From: Luteipulveratus mongoliensis
Lineage (GTDB): Bacteria > Actinomycetota > Actinomycetes > Actinomycetales > Dermatophilaceae
Length of the DNA: 64,000 nucleotides
Assembly: GCF_001190945.1 (NCBI RefSeq)
Contig: NZ_CP011112.1
Coordinates: forward strand, 2,418,001 to 2,482,000
Reading direction: 5' to 3'
Shown here in pieces: positions 1-7,259 of this stretch. The number at the start of each line of letters is the position of its first letter. The stretch's first letter is position 1. Both the position numbers and the translations under genes were made by a program. Under the pieces are notes generated by a model. It searched no databases. It was not told the origin of the DNA and worked only from the letters and a program-made list of their open reading frames with translations.

Positions 1-50
1 TGGGCCGCGCGTACACCTTCGACGCGTACGCCGCCTGGCTCGCCGAGTAA
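1..50 (+). CDS. 3' end of an unidentified coding sequence (partial)
   Basis: Reading from base 3 gives an open frame of 15 codons (GRAYTFDAYAAWLAE) ending in TAA at 48-50. The GC-rich third positions fit coding sequence. Too little is present to assign a family. It converges on the multicopper oxidase gene, and the hairpin at 54-76 follows at once, as expected for the end of a real gene. The rest lies outside the window. Confidence 0.45.
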   Translation, partial: GRAYTFDAYAAWLAE

Positions 51-53
51 CCC

Positions 54-76
54 GACGATCGTTCGGGTCGATCGTC
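54..76. terminator. Hairpin between convergent genes
   Basis: GACGATCG (54-61) and CGATCGTC (69-76) form a perfect 8-bp stem with a 7-base loop. It sits between the end of the partial forward gene and the stop codon of the reverse-strand multicopper oxidase, so it could terminate both. There is no T-run, which is common for actinobacterial terminators. Confidence 0.5.
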
Positions 77-1592
77 AGGTCACGGTGAAGTGGACCATCA
101 TCGCCATGTCCTCGTGCTCGAGGTTGTGGCAGTGCATGACGTAGCGGCCTCGGTAGCCCTCGACCTGGACGAGCACCTCGACCGCGTCGCCGGGCACCAC
201 ATCGATGGTGTCCTTCCAGCCGAGCTCGGGCTTGCCATACAGCTGCATCCGCACCATGTGGGGGTGTACGGGGTGATGGACGTCGCTGCTGATGCGCCAG
301 CGCTCGACCGTGCCGAGGCGGGGCCGAGCGATGTCCTTGCCGTCCGCGAACGTGATGCCGTTGACCGACCACTCACCATGAGGATGCCCGTCAGTCGCCT
401 TGCCGAGTGCGAAGTGCAGGTCGCGGGTCACCATTGACGCCGTCTCACGCAAAGGTTCGACGGTCGACAGCCGTGCGGGAATCCTGCTGTCGTCCTTGGC
501 TTTTCGCGCGATCTGGAACTGCATGACCTGGCCTGCACCGCCTGACCCGAAGCCGTTGCGCATCGTGACGCGAGTGCCGACCGGGACGGTCGAGAAGTCG
601 ACCACGACATCGACGCGCTCCGCGGGGGCGAGGGTCAGGGAGCGCTCGCGCTGAGGAGCCGGCAGCAGCCCCTGGTCGGTGCCGACCTGCACCAGGTCGA
701 CGCCGTGATCCATCGAGATGCTGAAGCGGCGCGCGTTGGAGGCGTTGAGCACGCGGAAGCGGTAGCGCGCCTGGTCGACCTGCATGAGAGGCCACGGCCG
801 TCCGTTGACGAGCACCACGTCGCCCAGCACGCCACCGAGATAGCTGTCGCGTACGCCGTGCGCCTTCTGGTTGGCCGACAGCGCCGGATAGCTCAGCTCA
901 CCGTCAGGGCCGAACGCGCGGTCGCAGATGATCAGCGGTACGTCGCGCTCGCCGCGGGGGAGCGGCAGTGCGTCGTCCTCGTCGTCATGGACGAGGAACA
1001 TCCCGGCCAACCCGGCGTAGACGTTGGGACCGGTGAAGTCCATGGTGTGGTCGTGGTACCAGAGCGGCGCTGCGCGTTGCCGCAGCGGATAGGTGTAGGT
1101 CCGCTCGCCGATCACGGTCCGGGCGGCCAGGCCGCCGTGCAGCTGACGTCGGGCAGCGGGATTCCGCGGCTGGACCAGGTCGGTCGGGTAGCCGTCCTCA
1201 GTCGACGGGGTGACGCCGCCGTGCAGGTGCATGACGGTGGGCACGGGGAGGTCGTTGCGCAGTCGTACGGTCGTCTGCTGGCCGGCGCGCGCCGTGATGG
1301 TCGGACCAGGGAACGTGCCGTCGTAGCCCAGGATTCGGGTCTTGCGCCCGGGCAGGATCTCGACGTCGGCGGGGCGCGCAACCAGCTCGTACGCCGGTGC
1401 GCCGTGTTGGGTGGACCGCGCGGCCGGTGGCCGGGTGAACGGCACGGTGTAGGGCTGGGGGAGCGGAGCGCTGCTCTTCAGGACGGTGCCGGTCGAGCCG
1501 GTCTGCTCGCCACACGCCGCCAGGCCGGGGACGAGTGCGAGCGCACCGCCTCCGAGAATCAGGGCGCGTCTGCTCACCTGCGGGCCGGTCAT
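75..1592 (-). CDS. Multicopper oxidase, Tat-exported lipoprotein (CueO/bilirubin-oxidase-like)
   Basis: A 505-residue protein starting MTGPQVSRRALILGGG. It has a twin-arginine motif (SRR, residues 7-9), a hydrophobic segment and a lipobox-like LAAC near residue 27, so it is probably folded in the cytoplasm, exported by Tat and lipid-anchored. The four copper-ligand motifs of multicopper oxidases are visible: HLHGG (about 122-126), WYHDH (178-182), HPVHPH (about 437-442) and HCHNLEHEDM near the C terminus. Such enzymes couple oxidation of Cu(I), phenols or bilirubin to reduction of O2 to water. The open frame extends upstream, but the start chosen overlaps the preceding membrane gene by ATGA and begins the signal peptide. 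The substrate cannot be told; copper detoxification is the usual role of CueO relatives. Confidence 0.93.
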   Translation of the reverse strand: MTGPQVSRRALILGGGALALVPGLAACGEQTGSTGTVLKSSAPLPQPYTVPFTRPPAARSTQHGAPAYELVARPADVEILPGRKTRILGYDGTFPGPTITARAGQQTTVRLRNDLPVPTVMHLHGGVTPSTEDGYPTDLVQPRNPAARRQLHGGLAARTVIGERTYTYPLRQRAAPLWYHDHTMDFTGPNVYAGLAGMFLVHDDEDDALPLPRGERDVPLIICDRAFGPDGELSYPALSANQKAHGVRDSYLGGVLGDVVLVNGRPWPLMQVDQARYRFRVLNASNARRFSISMDHGVDLVQVGTDQGLLPAPQRERSLTLAPAERVDVVVDFSTVPVGTRVTMRNGFGSGGAGQVMQFQIARKAKDDSRIPARLSTVEPLRETASMVTRDLHFALGKATDGHPHGEWSVNGITFADGKDIARPRLGTVERWRISSDVHHPVHPHMVRMQLYGKPELGWKDTIDVVPGDAVEVLVQVEGYRGRYVMHCHNLEHEDMAMMVHFTVT

Positions 1593-2062
1593 CGGACGGG
1601 CTCCACCGGAGTGCGGGGCCGCCAGGACATCCGGGCCCGTCCGGGACGGCAGGCCCACACGACGAGCGCGACGGAACCGGCCACGATGGCGACTCCGAGC
1701 GGGATGTGCACCGAGGTCGTACGGGTGTAGCCCATGGCGAGCTGAGCCGGGATCAGCACGAACATGGCGGCCGACCAGATCAGGGGCTGGAGGCCCAGCC
1801 GCCCTGGTCGCCACACCAGGACTCCGGCGACGAGCAGGAGTGTGGCCGACAGCATCGCGATGCCACCGACTGCCGCGTGCGCGGACAACGACCCGAAGTC
1901 GCCCTCGAGGAAGCGTCCGATGAGGATCGGTTGCGCCACCATCAGCAGCGCGTGCAGCACACTGACGACGCGGTAGATCCAGAGGGTGGTCATGGTCTGC
2001 GCAGGCGGCGAAGGTGCGGCGACTTCTGCGGTGGCCATGGTGGCAGGCATCGGAGCACTCAT
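1589..2062 (-). CDS. Small four-helix membrane protein, co-transcribed with multicopper oxidase
   Basis: A 157-residue protein with about four hydrophobic helices (for example segments starting VSVLHALLMVA, AVGGIAMLSATLLLV, PLIWSAAMFVLIPAQLAM and IPLGVAIVAGSVALVVWA). I do not recognise a named family. Its stop codon overlaps the start of the multicopper oxidase by four bases (ATGA), so the two are probably translationally coupled and functionally linked, perhaps in metal handling or electron supply at the membrane. The start at 2062 fits a leaderless promoter just upstream; an internal Met before the first helix is an alternative. Confidence 0.75.
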   Translation of the reverse strand: MSAPMPATMATAEVAAPSPPAQTMTTLWIYRVVSVLHALLMVAQPILIGRFLEGDFGSLSAHAAVGGIAMLSATLLLVAGVLVWRPGRLGLQPLIWSAAMFVLIPAQLAMGYTRTTSVHIPLGVAIVAGSVALVVWACRPGRARMSWRPRTPVEPVR

Positions 2063-2070
2063 AAGCAGGC

Positions 2071-2099
2071 AATCTACATGTAGATAGCCGTCATGTCAC
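2071..2099 (-). promoter_or_regulatory. Promoter of the membrane protein-multicopper oxidase operon, with overlapping palindrome
   Basis: On the reverse strand GTGACA (2099-2094) and TAGATT (2076-2071) are spaced by 17 bases, and the ATG at 2062 lies 8 bases beyond the -10, which fits a leaderless or nearly leaderless transcript. A perfect 14-bp palindrome ATCTACATGTAGAT (2072-2085) covers the -10 and spacer. A dimeric repressor bound there would block RNA polymerase. The core resembles the TACA..TGTA half-sites used by CopY/BlaI-type repressors, but without their 2-bp gap. Confidence 0.5.
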
Positions 2100-2139
2100 T
2101 CGGTCGGAGGGGGTGGCCGTAGCGAGCGGACGCGCGGCA

Positions 2140-2145
2140 TACGGT
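2140..2145 (+). promoter_or_regulatory. -10 box of map (leaderless start)
   Basis: TACGGT is 7 bases before the GTG start at 2153, the spacing expected when transcription begins at the start codon. There is no convincing Shine-Dalgarno sequence. The -35 is not clear. Confidence 0.4.
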
Positions 2146-2152
2146 AGGACCC

Positions 2153-2920
2153 GTGATCGAGTTGAAGACGCCGCAGGAGATCGAGGCGATGCGACCGGCC
2201 GGCCGGTTTGTCGCATCCGTGCTGACCGCGCTGCAGGAGAAGGCCGCCGTCGGGGTCAACCTGTTGGAGCTGGATGCGCTGGCGCACCAGATGATTCGCG
2301 ACGCCGGCGCAGAGTCCTGCTATATCGACTACCACCCGAGCTTCGGCGCGAGCCCGTTCGGCAAGGTGCTGTGCACGTCGGTCAATGACGCGGTGCTGCA
2401 CGGCCTGCCGCACGACTACGTCCTTGCCGATGGAGATCTGCTGTCGGTCGACTTCGCGGCGTCTCTGGGTGGCTGGGTCTCGGATGCGGCACTGTCCGTC
2501 ATCGTGGGCACGCCGCGAGCAGAGGACAAGAAGGTCATCGAGACCACCGAGCGGGCGCTGGACGCTGCGATTGGGCAAGCGCAGGTCGGTGCCAAGGTGG
2601 GCGACATCTCCGCTGCGATCGCCGAGATCGCTCACGCCGCAGGCTATTCGGTCAACACGCAGTTCGGCGGCCACGGTGTCGGTCGCACCATGCACGGCGA
2701 CCCGCACATCGCCAACGACGGCCGCGCGGGTCGAGGGCTACGGCTGCAGCCGGGACTCGTCATCGCCATTGAGCCGTGGTTCATGGAAGGCACCGATGAG
2801 ATCTACACAGATCGCGACGGCTGGACCCTGCGCAGCCAGGACGGGTCCCGCGGCGCGCACAGCGAGCACACGATCGCGATCACGCCCGACGGTCCGCTCG
2901 TCCTGACGGCGCGCGACTGA
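2153..2920 (+). CDS. map: Methionine aminopeptidase, type I
   Basis: A 255-residue protein that removes the N-terminal methionine from new proteins in the cytoplasm. The dinuclear metal site of type I MetAPs is present: the Asp pair in SVDFA and SDAA within the segment after HDYVLADGD, the histidine in GHGVGRTMHGDPHI, and the glutamates in AIEPWF and SEHTIAI. Length matches the family. GTG start; the upstream spacing suggests a leaderless message. It converges with the lipoprotein gene only 7 bases downstream, so no room exists for a separate terminator. Confidence 0.96.
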   Translation: MIELKTPQEIEAMRPAGRFVASVLTALQEKAAVGVNLLELDALAHQMIRDAGAESCYIDYHPSFGASPFGKVLCTSVNDAVLHGLPHDYVLADGDLLSVDFAASLGGWVSDAALSVIVGTPRAEDKKVIETTERALDAAIGQAQVGAKVGDISAAIAEIAHAAGYSVNTQFGGHGVGRTMHGDPHIANDGRAGRGLRLQPGLVIAIEPWFMEGTDEIYTDRDGWTLRSQDGSRGAHSEHTIAITPDGPLVLTARD

Positions 2921-2927
2921 TCGCGGC

Positions 2928-3512
2928 TCAGGACCACTTCCAGCTCGACGTCACGGCGCTGATCGCGGTGTTGCGTGCCTGCTGGGTTGAGGTCTTGCTG
3001 AACGAGAACGTGACCGTGTAGGACGTGCCGTCGCGCAGGATGTAGAGCTGTTCGACCAGGTACGGCGTCGGGCCTGTCTTGGCGTCCGCGGTCACGTGAG
3101 ATGACTCGGTGCCGTCGACCTGGGTGCGCGGCAGCACCTGGACGTTGGACGCGCCGGCCGACTTCAGCTGGGTGGCCGATGCGGCTTCGACGGCAGCCAG
3201 GGTGACGCGGCCCGCACCGGTCTGGCGAATGACGTTGACGTTGTCGGCGAAGCCGTCTCTGTCGCTGGTGTTGGTCATGATCGTGTCGACCTTGGCTGTG
3301 GACTGGCCCGTGACCTTGTCCTTGGCGTCGGTCCACCCGGTCGGGCCGCTGTAGGAGTAGCCCGTACCCGTGATGGTGGCGCCACCTGCCGGTGCACTCG
3401 TCGAGGCGGGCGCAGACGGACCGGACACCACGCCTGGGCCGGAGTCCGAGCAGGCGCTGAGCGCGAGGGCAGCGAGCACGATCAAGGGCCCTGCGGTGGC
3501 TGTACGACGCAT
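2928..3512 (-). CDS. Secreted lipoprotein of unknown function
   Basis: A 194-residue product starting MRRTATAGPLIVLAALALSAC, a typical type II signal peptide with lipobox LSAC and a Ser/Pro/Ala-rich spacer after the cysteine. The mature part (about residues 45-194) contains YSYSGPTGWTDAK, DGFADNVNVIR and a C-terminal YLVEQLYILRDGTSYTVTFS, which resembles actinobacterial lipoproteins of the LpqN/PsbP-like kind that bind small hydrophobic ligands. That family link is inference from these patterns. The frame is open further upstream, but only this start gives a signal peptide. Confidence 0.75.
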   Translation of the reverse strand: MRRTATAGPLIVLAALALSACSDSGPGVVSGPSAPASTSAPAGGATITGTGYSYSGPTGWTDAKDKVTGQSTAKVDTIMTNTSDRDGFADNVNVIRQTGAGRVTLAAVEAASATQLKSAGASNVQVLPRTQVDGTESSHVTADAKTGPTPYLVEQLYILRDGTSYTVTFSFSKTSTQQARNTAISAVTSSWKWS

Positions 3513-3522
3513 AGTTGGCACC

Positions 3523-4449
3523 TTACTGACGGGTCTCGTGGGCAGTCGGCAGAGGGCCGTCGTGGTCAGCTTGCGGAAGTCGCATGAGGCGAGCGCCGCT
3601 GTGCCACAGCACGTCTCGCATCCAGTCATCGCCCAGCTCAAGTCGTTGCAGCGACTCGAGCTGATGGGCGTAGGGGTACGGAATGTTGGGGAAGTCGCTG
3701 CCGAGGACGACCTTGTGCTGCAGGTCGGCGAGGCGAGAGGCGTAGCCGGGTGGCATCGGCGTCATCGCCTCGGTGAAGTCGGTGCCGACCATCGTCGTGT
3801 CCAGGTGGACGTTGTCGAACTGTGCTGCCAGGTCTGCGAACTCGTTGTACTCGGGGAGCCCGGCGTGAGCGATGACCAGGGTGAGTCGAGGAAACCTGGC
3901 GAGCAGCCGGCGTATGGGATCGACGCCCGTATGGGCGCCGCCGTGCGGACCGGACCCGCAATGAGTGACCACGGGAATACTGTTGTCCTGCAGCACATCC
4001 CACGCGCCATCGAGGACCCGGTCGTCGGGTGCGAAGTTGCCTACCTGGACATGCACCTTGAAGAGCCGAGCGCCCGCGTCGACGGCAGCCCGGACGTATG
4101 CCGGCGCGGTGGGTTCGGCGTACAACGTGCCGCTGTGGATCGCATCCGGCACGCGTGCCGCGAACTCGGTGCACCACTCGTTCAGCCAGCCGGCCATACC
4201 CGGCTTGTGTGCGTACGTCAGGGACGGAATTCCCTTGAGTCCCAACGTTCGTACGATCTCCAGCCGCCGGTCTTCGTCGTAGCGGTAGGCGATCGGCCAG
4301 GGCGGGCCGCCGAGCTGCTCGACCGAGTCGAAGAACGCCCAGACCTTGTCCAGCACGCGGTCGGGGAGGAAGTGGACGTGGATGTCCGCCAAACCCGGGA
4401 GCCCGAGGTCGCGCCAGAGCGCAGGGACGTCCTGGTCGTGCAATGTCAT
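3523..4449 (-). CDS. Amidohydrolase family protein (TIM-barrel metal hydrolase)
   Basis: A 308-residue cytosolic protein of the amidohydrolase-2 type. ADIHVHFLP gives the HxH metal pair near the N terminus, VVTHCGSG and VIAHAGLPEYNEF give the later histidines, and VLGSDFPNIPY gives the conserved Asp. These enzymes hydrolyse or decarboxylate cyclic or aromatic acids; the substrate is unknown. The start at 4449 (MTLHDQDVPAL) is 4 bases after the stop of the upstream MarR gene, so both are one operon. The next gene downstream starts 11 bases away with its own start. Confidence 0.82.
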   Translation of the reverse strand: MTLHDQDVPALWRDLGLPGLADIHVHFLPDRVLDKVWAFFDSVEQLGGPPWPIAYRYDEDRRLEIVRTLGLKGIPSLTYAHKPGMAGWLNEWCTEFAARVPDAIHSGTLYAEPTAPAYVRAAVDAGARLFKVHVQVGNFAPDDRVLDGAWDVLQDNSIPVVTHCGSGPHGGAHTGVDPIRRLLARFPRLTLVIAHAGLPEYNEFADLAAQFDNVHLDTTMVGTDFTEAMTPMPPGYASRLADLQHKVVLGSDFPNIPYPYAHQLESLQRLELGDDWMRDVLWHSGARLMRLPQADHDGPLPTAHETRQ

Positions 4450-4453
4450 GCGC

Positions 4454-4984
4454 TCAGTCCTCTGCCTTGTCGAGGGCGATGAAAGCCTTGCGCAGCAACG
4501 CATTCAGACGCGTCATCTCGGTCACGGTGAGGCCGGCGAACAGCCCCTGCTCGCGTTCGCCCCAGCGGTGCACGATGCGGTCCCATGCCTCGCGGCCGGC
4601 GGGTGTGGCGTCGATCAGCACGCTGCGACGGTCGTTGGGGTCCTCACGTCGAGTCACCAGGCCATTGGCGACGAGACGGTCGATCCGGCTGGTCATGCCT
4701 GCGCGCGTCACGTCCGCTCGTGTGGCCAGCTGCGCGGGGGTCGCCCTGTTGTCCACGTCCTCGCCGCCGAGCAGGTGGTGCAGCGTCTTGAACTCCTCGT
4801 GGGAGAGGGGATCGCCGACGAGCAGCTCACGCAGCCGGCGGTCGGACAGCTTGACCATGTTGTGCATCCGGGTCAGCGCACCCTCGACCTCGCGGTCGAA
4901 GCCGTCCTCGTCCTTGAACAGGCGAGACCACCGATCGAGGTGCTCGTCCGCGAAGTCTGTCGGCGGGGTACGTCCTGGGCTCAC
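4454..4984 (-). CDS. MarR-family transcriptional regulator
   Basis: About 176 residues from a GTG at 4984. The winged helix of MarR proteins is clear: LSHEEFKTLHHLLGG, ATPAQLATRADVTRAGMTSRIDRL (recognition helix) and the wing NGLVTRREDPNDRRSVLIDATPAG. It is transcribed away from a MFS transporter gene and lies in an operon with an amidohydrolase, the usual setting for a regulator that senses an aromatic or toxic compound and represses an exporter. The start is uncertain because no good ribosome binding site is seen; direct repeats likely to be its operator lie at 5030-5068. Confidence 0.85.
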   Translation of the reverse strand: MSPGRTPPTDFADEHLDRWSRLFKDEDGFDREVEGALTRMHNMVKLSDRRLRELLVGDPLSHEEFKTLHHLLGGEDVDNRATPAQLATRADVTRAGMTSRIDRLVANGLVTRREDPNDRRSVLIDATPAGREAWDRIVHRWGEREQGLFAGLTVTEMTRLNALLRKAFIALDKAED

Positions 4985-5029
4985 CCTTCGCAGTCTGGCA
5001 TCTCCTCGCCACCGTGCCGTGCTCTGCCT

Positions 5030-5068
5030 GATAGTTGGATGACAGATAGTTAGATGGCGTACTACTAT
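5030..5068 (+). promoter_or_regulatory. MFS promoter with MarR operator-like repeats
   Basis: Two 12-base direct repeats, GATAGTTGGATG (5030-5041) and GATAGTTAGATG (5045-5056), differ at one base. ATAGT (5046-5050) and ACTAT (5064-5068) form an inverted pair. They overlap a promoter: ATGACA (5039-5044), 18-base spacer, TACTAT (5063-5068), then ATG at 5075 six bases on. This is where the divergent MarR regulator would be expected to bind. Confidence 0.5.
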
Positions 5069-5074
5069 TCTGTC

Positions 5075-6355
5075 ATGATGATGCAGGGAGAGGGCTGGGC
5101 CGTGTGGCGGCACCGTGACTTCCGGTGGCTGGCCACCGGGCAGGGGCTGTCCTGGCTGGGTGATGCATTCCAGCCGATCGCGCTGGCGGCCGGAGTGCTC
5201 CTGCACGACGGCAGCAAGACCGATCTGGGGATCATCCTGACGCTGAGCATGGTCACGCGGGTGGTCTGCATGCTGGCCGGCGGAGTGTGGGCGGATCGCC
5301 TGATGCCGCAACGCATCATGGTCGTTGCTGACATCGTGCGCCTCGGCGCGGCGCTCGGCATCGCGGCCCTGTTCGCCTCGGGTGCATGGAGCGTCGCGTC
5401 CCTCGCTGCTCTGGCCATGGTCTCGAGCGCGGCGGGCGCGTTCTTCATGCCTGCCTTCATCGCTCTCAAGCCCAACCTGGTGCCGACGGCCGAGCGGCAG
5501 ACGGCCAACGCGATGCTGACCATGCTGCAGACCGGAGCCATGATCGTCGGCTCGGCGACCGGTGGTGCCTTGGTGGCCCTGACCGGTTCGGCGACCGGAT
5601 TCCTCATCAACGGAGTGTCTTTCGTCGCCTCGGCGGTCTGTGTGACCCGAGTTCGGGTGCAGCCTGTGCGTCAGGAGCGAACTGGCTTCTTCGACGAGCT
5701 GCGCGGCGGACTGCGGGCCATCACCTCACGGCCGTGGTTGCGCGCGGGCATTCTCGGTGCGACCGCCTACCACCTCGGCAACGGCATGCTGCTGGTCCTG
5801 ATCCCGTCCATCGCGATTCACGAGCTCGGTGGCCCGACCGCACTCGGCCTCATCGAGGCCGCGACCGGCGTCGGTGGGCTGATCGGTGGCATCGTGGCGA
5901 TGCGGATCAAGGTTGGTCGCCCGCTCCTGCTCGCGTGGCCGATGCTCGCGGCGCTGCCGCTCGGGCTGCTGAGCTATGTGTGGCCGCAGCGCCTGGCGGT
6001 CGTGCTGATGTGCACGGTGGCGGGCTACCTGGCACTGATGTTCTTGGAGGTGCTGTGGGAAACGGCGATCCAGCACCATGTGCCGCAAGAGCAGCTGGCC
6101 CGGGTCGGCTCCTGGGACTCGCTGCTGAGCTGGGTCATCTTCCCGCTCGGCAGCAGCCTGGCCGGTCCGTTCGCCGACACGTTCGGCACCAAGCAGGTGT
6201 TTGCGGTCGCGTGCTCCTATATGGCCGTCGCGGCGCTCTCGCCCCTGCTGACCCGACAGACGCGTGAGCTGCGGTCGTCCTCGACGCCGAGCGCTCCGCG
6301 TACGGCTCAGCCTTCGGTCTCAAGCGAAAGCATGGTGTCCTTGACGGGGTCGTGA
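5075..6355 (+). CDS. Major facilitator superfamily transporter
   Basis: A 426-residue integral membrane protein with about twelve hydrophobic segments. The motif after helix 2, GGVWADRLMPQRIMVVAD, matches the MFS loop 2-3 signature, and the family resembles enterobactin/macrolide-type exporters (DUF894/MFS_3). The C-terminal 45 residues are hydrophilic and Ser-rich. Likely a drug or metabolite exporter controlled by the divergent MarR protein. An in-frame ATG at 5054 exists, but the ATG at 5075 is six bases after the -10 TACTAT, and 5054 lies inside the promoter, so I chose 5075; ATGs at 5078 and 5081 are also possible. Confidence 0.88.
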   Translation: MMMQGEGWAVWRHRDFRWLATGQGLSWLGDAFQPIALAAGVLLHDGSKTDLGIILTLSMVTRVVCMLAGGVWADRLMPQRIMVVADIVRLGAALGIAALFASGAWSVASLAALAMVSSAAGAFFMPAFIALKPNLVPTAERQTANAMLTMLQTGAMIVGSATGGALVALTGSATGFLINGVSFVASAVCVTRVRVQPVRQERTGFFDELRGGLRAITSRPWLRAGILGATAYHLGNGMLLVLIPSIAIHELGGPTALGLIEAATGVGGLIGGIVAMRIKVGRPLLLAWPMLAALPLGLLSYVWPQRLAVVLMCTVAGYLALMFLEVLWETAIQHHVPQEQLARVGSWDSLLSWVIFPLGSSLAGPFADTFGTKQVFAVACSYMAVAALSPLLTRQTRELRSSSTPSAPRTAQPSVSSESMVSLTGS

Positions 6356-6434
6356 GAGGCCGTTGACCGAGTCTTGGCGTGTCTCTTGCTGCACGGCCAC
6401 CAGGTCTGTCGGGAAATTGTGCACCCTGGAGAGC

Positions 6435-7118
6435 ATGACGAAGAAAACGATTTCCGCCGGCCTAGTCGCTGTAGCCGCCACAAGCGCGCTGCTCGCGGCT
6501 CCAGCCGTGGCGCAGGCCGAGTCCGCACCCCACTCAACGACCCAGAGCACCGCACCGGGCGCCGGCAACGGCCTGCGTGAGTTCCAGGCCGCGCACGGCC
6601 TGAAGCCCACCGCCCGGCTCAACCCTGAGACGAGCCGCGCGCTCGGACAGACCTCGGCCACCGAGGCAGCGCGCTACTTCAAGACCGCCGACGACCTCGA
6701 CCCGACCCAGCTGGCCAACGCGCGCATCGTCATCGGCGTCGGCAAGGGCGCCGCCAACGTCTCCGACCAGGGCAAGGTCATCGCGCTGATGACGGCGATG
6801 CAGGAGTCGAAGTTCGTCAACTACACGGTGCCGGTCGACCACGACTCGCTCGGGATCTTCCAGCAGCGGCCCAGCACCGGCTGGGGTACGCCCGAGCAGA
6901 TCACCGACGTACCGACCTCGACGAAGTCGTTCTACGGCGTCGCGCCGTTCGGCAACAACCCCGGCCTGATCCAGATCCCCAACTGGGAGACCCGCCCGCC
7001 GGGTGAGGTCTGCCAGGCCGTGCAGGTGAGCGCCTTCCCCGACGCGTACGCCCAGTGGGAGGGCTTCGCGCGCGACCTGCTCGCCAAGGAAGGCCCAACC
7101 GTCGACCCCATCTTCTGA
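6435..7118 (+). CDS. Secreted lysozyme-like domain protein
   Basis: A 227-residue exported protein: signal peptide MTKKTISAGLVAVAATSALL...VAQA, a short stretch reminiscent of a peptidoglycan-binding motif (LREFQAAHGLKPTARLNPET), then a domain from about residue 85 with VIALMTAMQESKF and DSLGIFQQRPSTGWG. The same domain occurs in the protein at 22111-23361 (AVAEST, GLFQQRPSQGWG). The conserved Glu (E124) is placed like the catalytic Glu of lytic transglycosylases, suggesting cell-wall cleavage; this is inference. Start chosen for the signal peptide and GGAGAG ribosome site. No SH3-like module is present here. Confidence 0.78.
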   Translation: MTKKTISAGLVAVAATSALLAAPAVAQAESAPHSTTQSTAPGAGNGLREFQAAHGLKPTARLNPETSRALGQTSATEAARYFKTADDLDPTQLANARIVIGVGKGAANVSDQGKVIALMTAMQESKFVNYTVPVDHDSLGIFQQRPSTGWGTPEQITDVPTSTKSFYGVAPFGNNPGLIQIPNWETRPPGEVCQAVQVSAFPDAYAQWEGFARDLLAKEGPTVDPIF

Positions 7119-7194
7119 CCCGTCCGCGTCGCCGGCGGTGCGCTGGGGGAGGGCTGCTCATACCTCAGACGCGCCGTCGGCGACGCGCGAGTTC

Positions 7195-7222
7195 CCGACA
7201 AAGCCGCCCGGCGCCGTACAGT
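7195..7222 (+). promoter_or_regulatory. Probable smc promoter
   Basis: CCGACA (7195-7200), 16-base spacer and TACAGT (7217-7222) form a plausible sigma-70-type promoter 38 bases before the GTG of smc. A ribosome site GGGAGG (7243-7248) precedes the start. Confidence 0.4.
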
Positions 7223-7259
7223 GACCTGAATTCGCCGCCGCCGGGAGGATCCGCCGCTC

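Noticed and set aside
1593-2072. N-terminal extension of the multicopper oxidase frame
   Set aside because: The extension is Arg/His/Pro-rich, overlaps the whole membrane-protein gene and would bury the Tat signal peptide; the ATGA overlap gives a better start.
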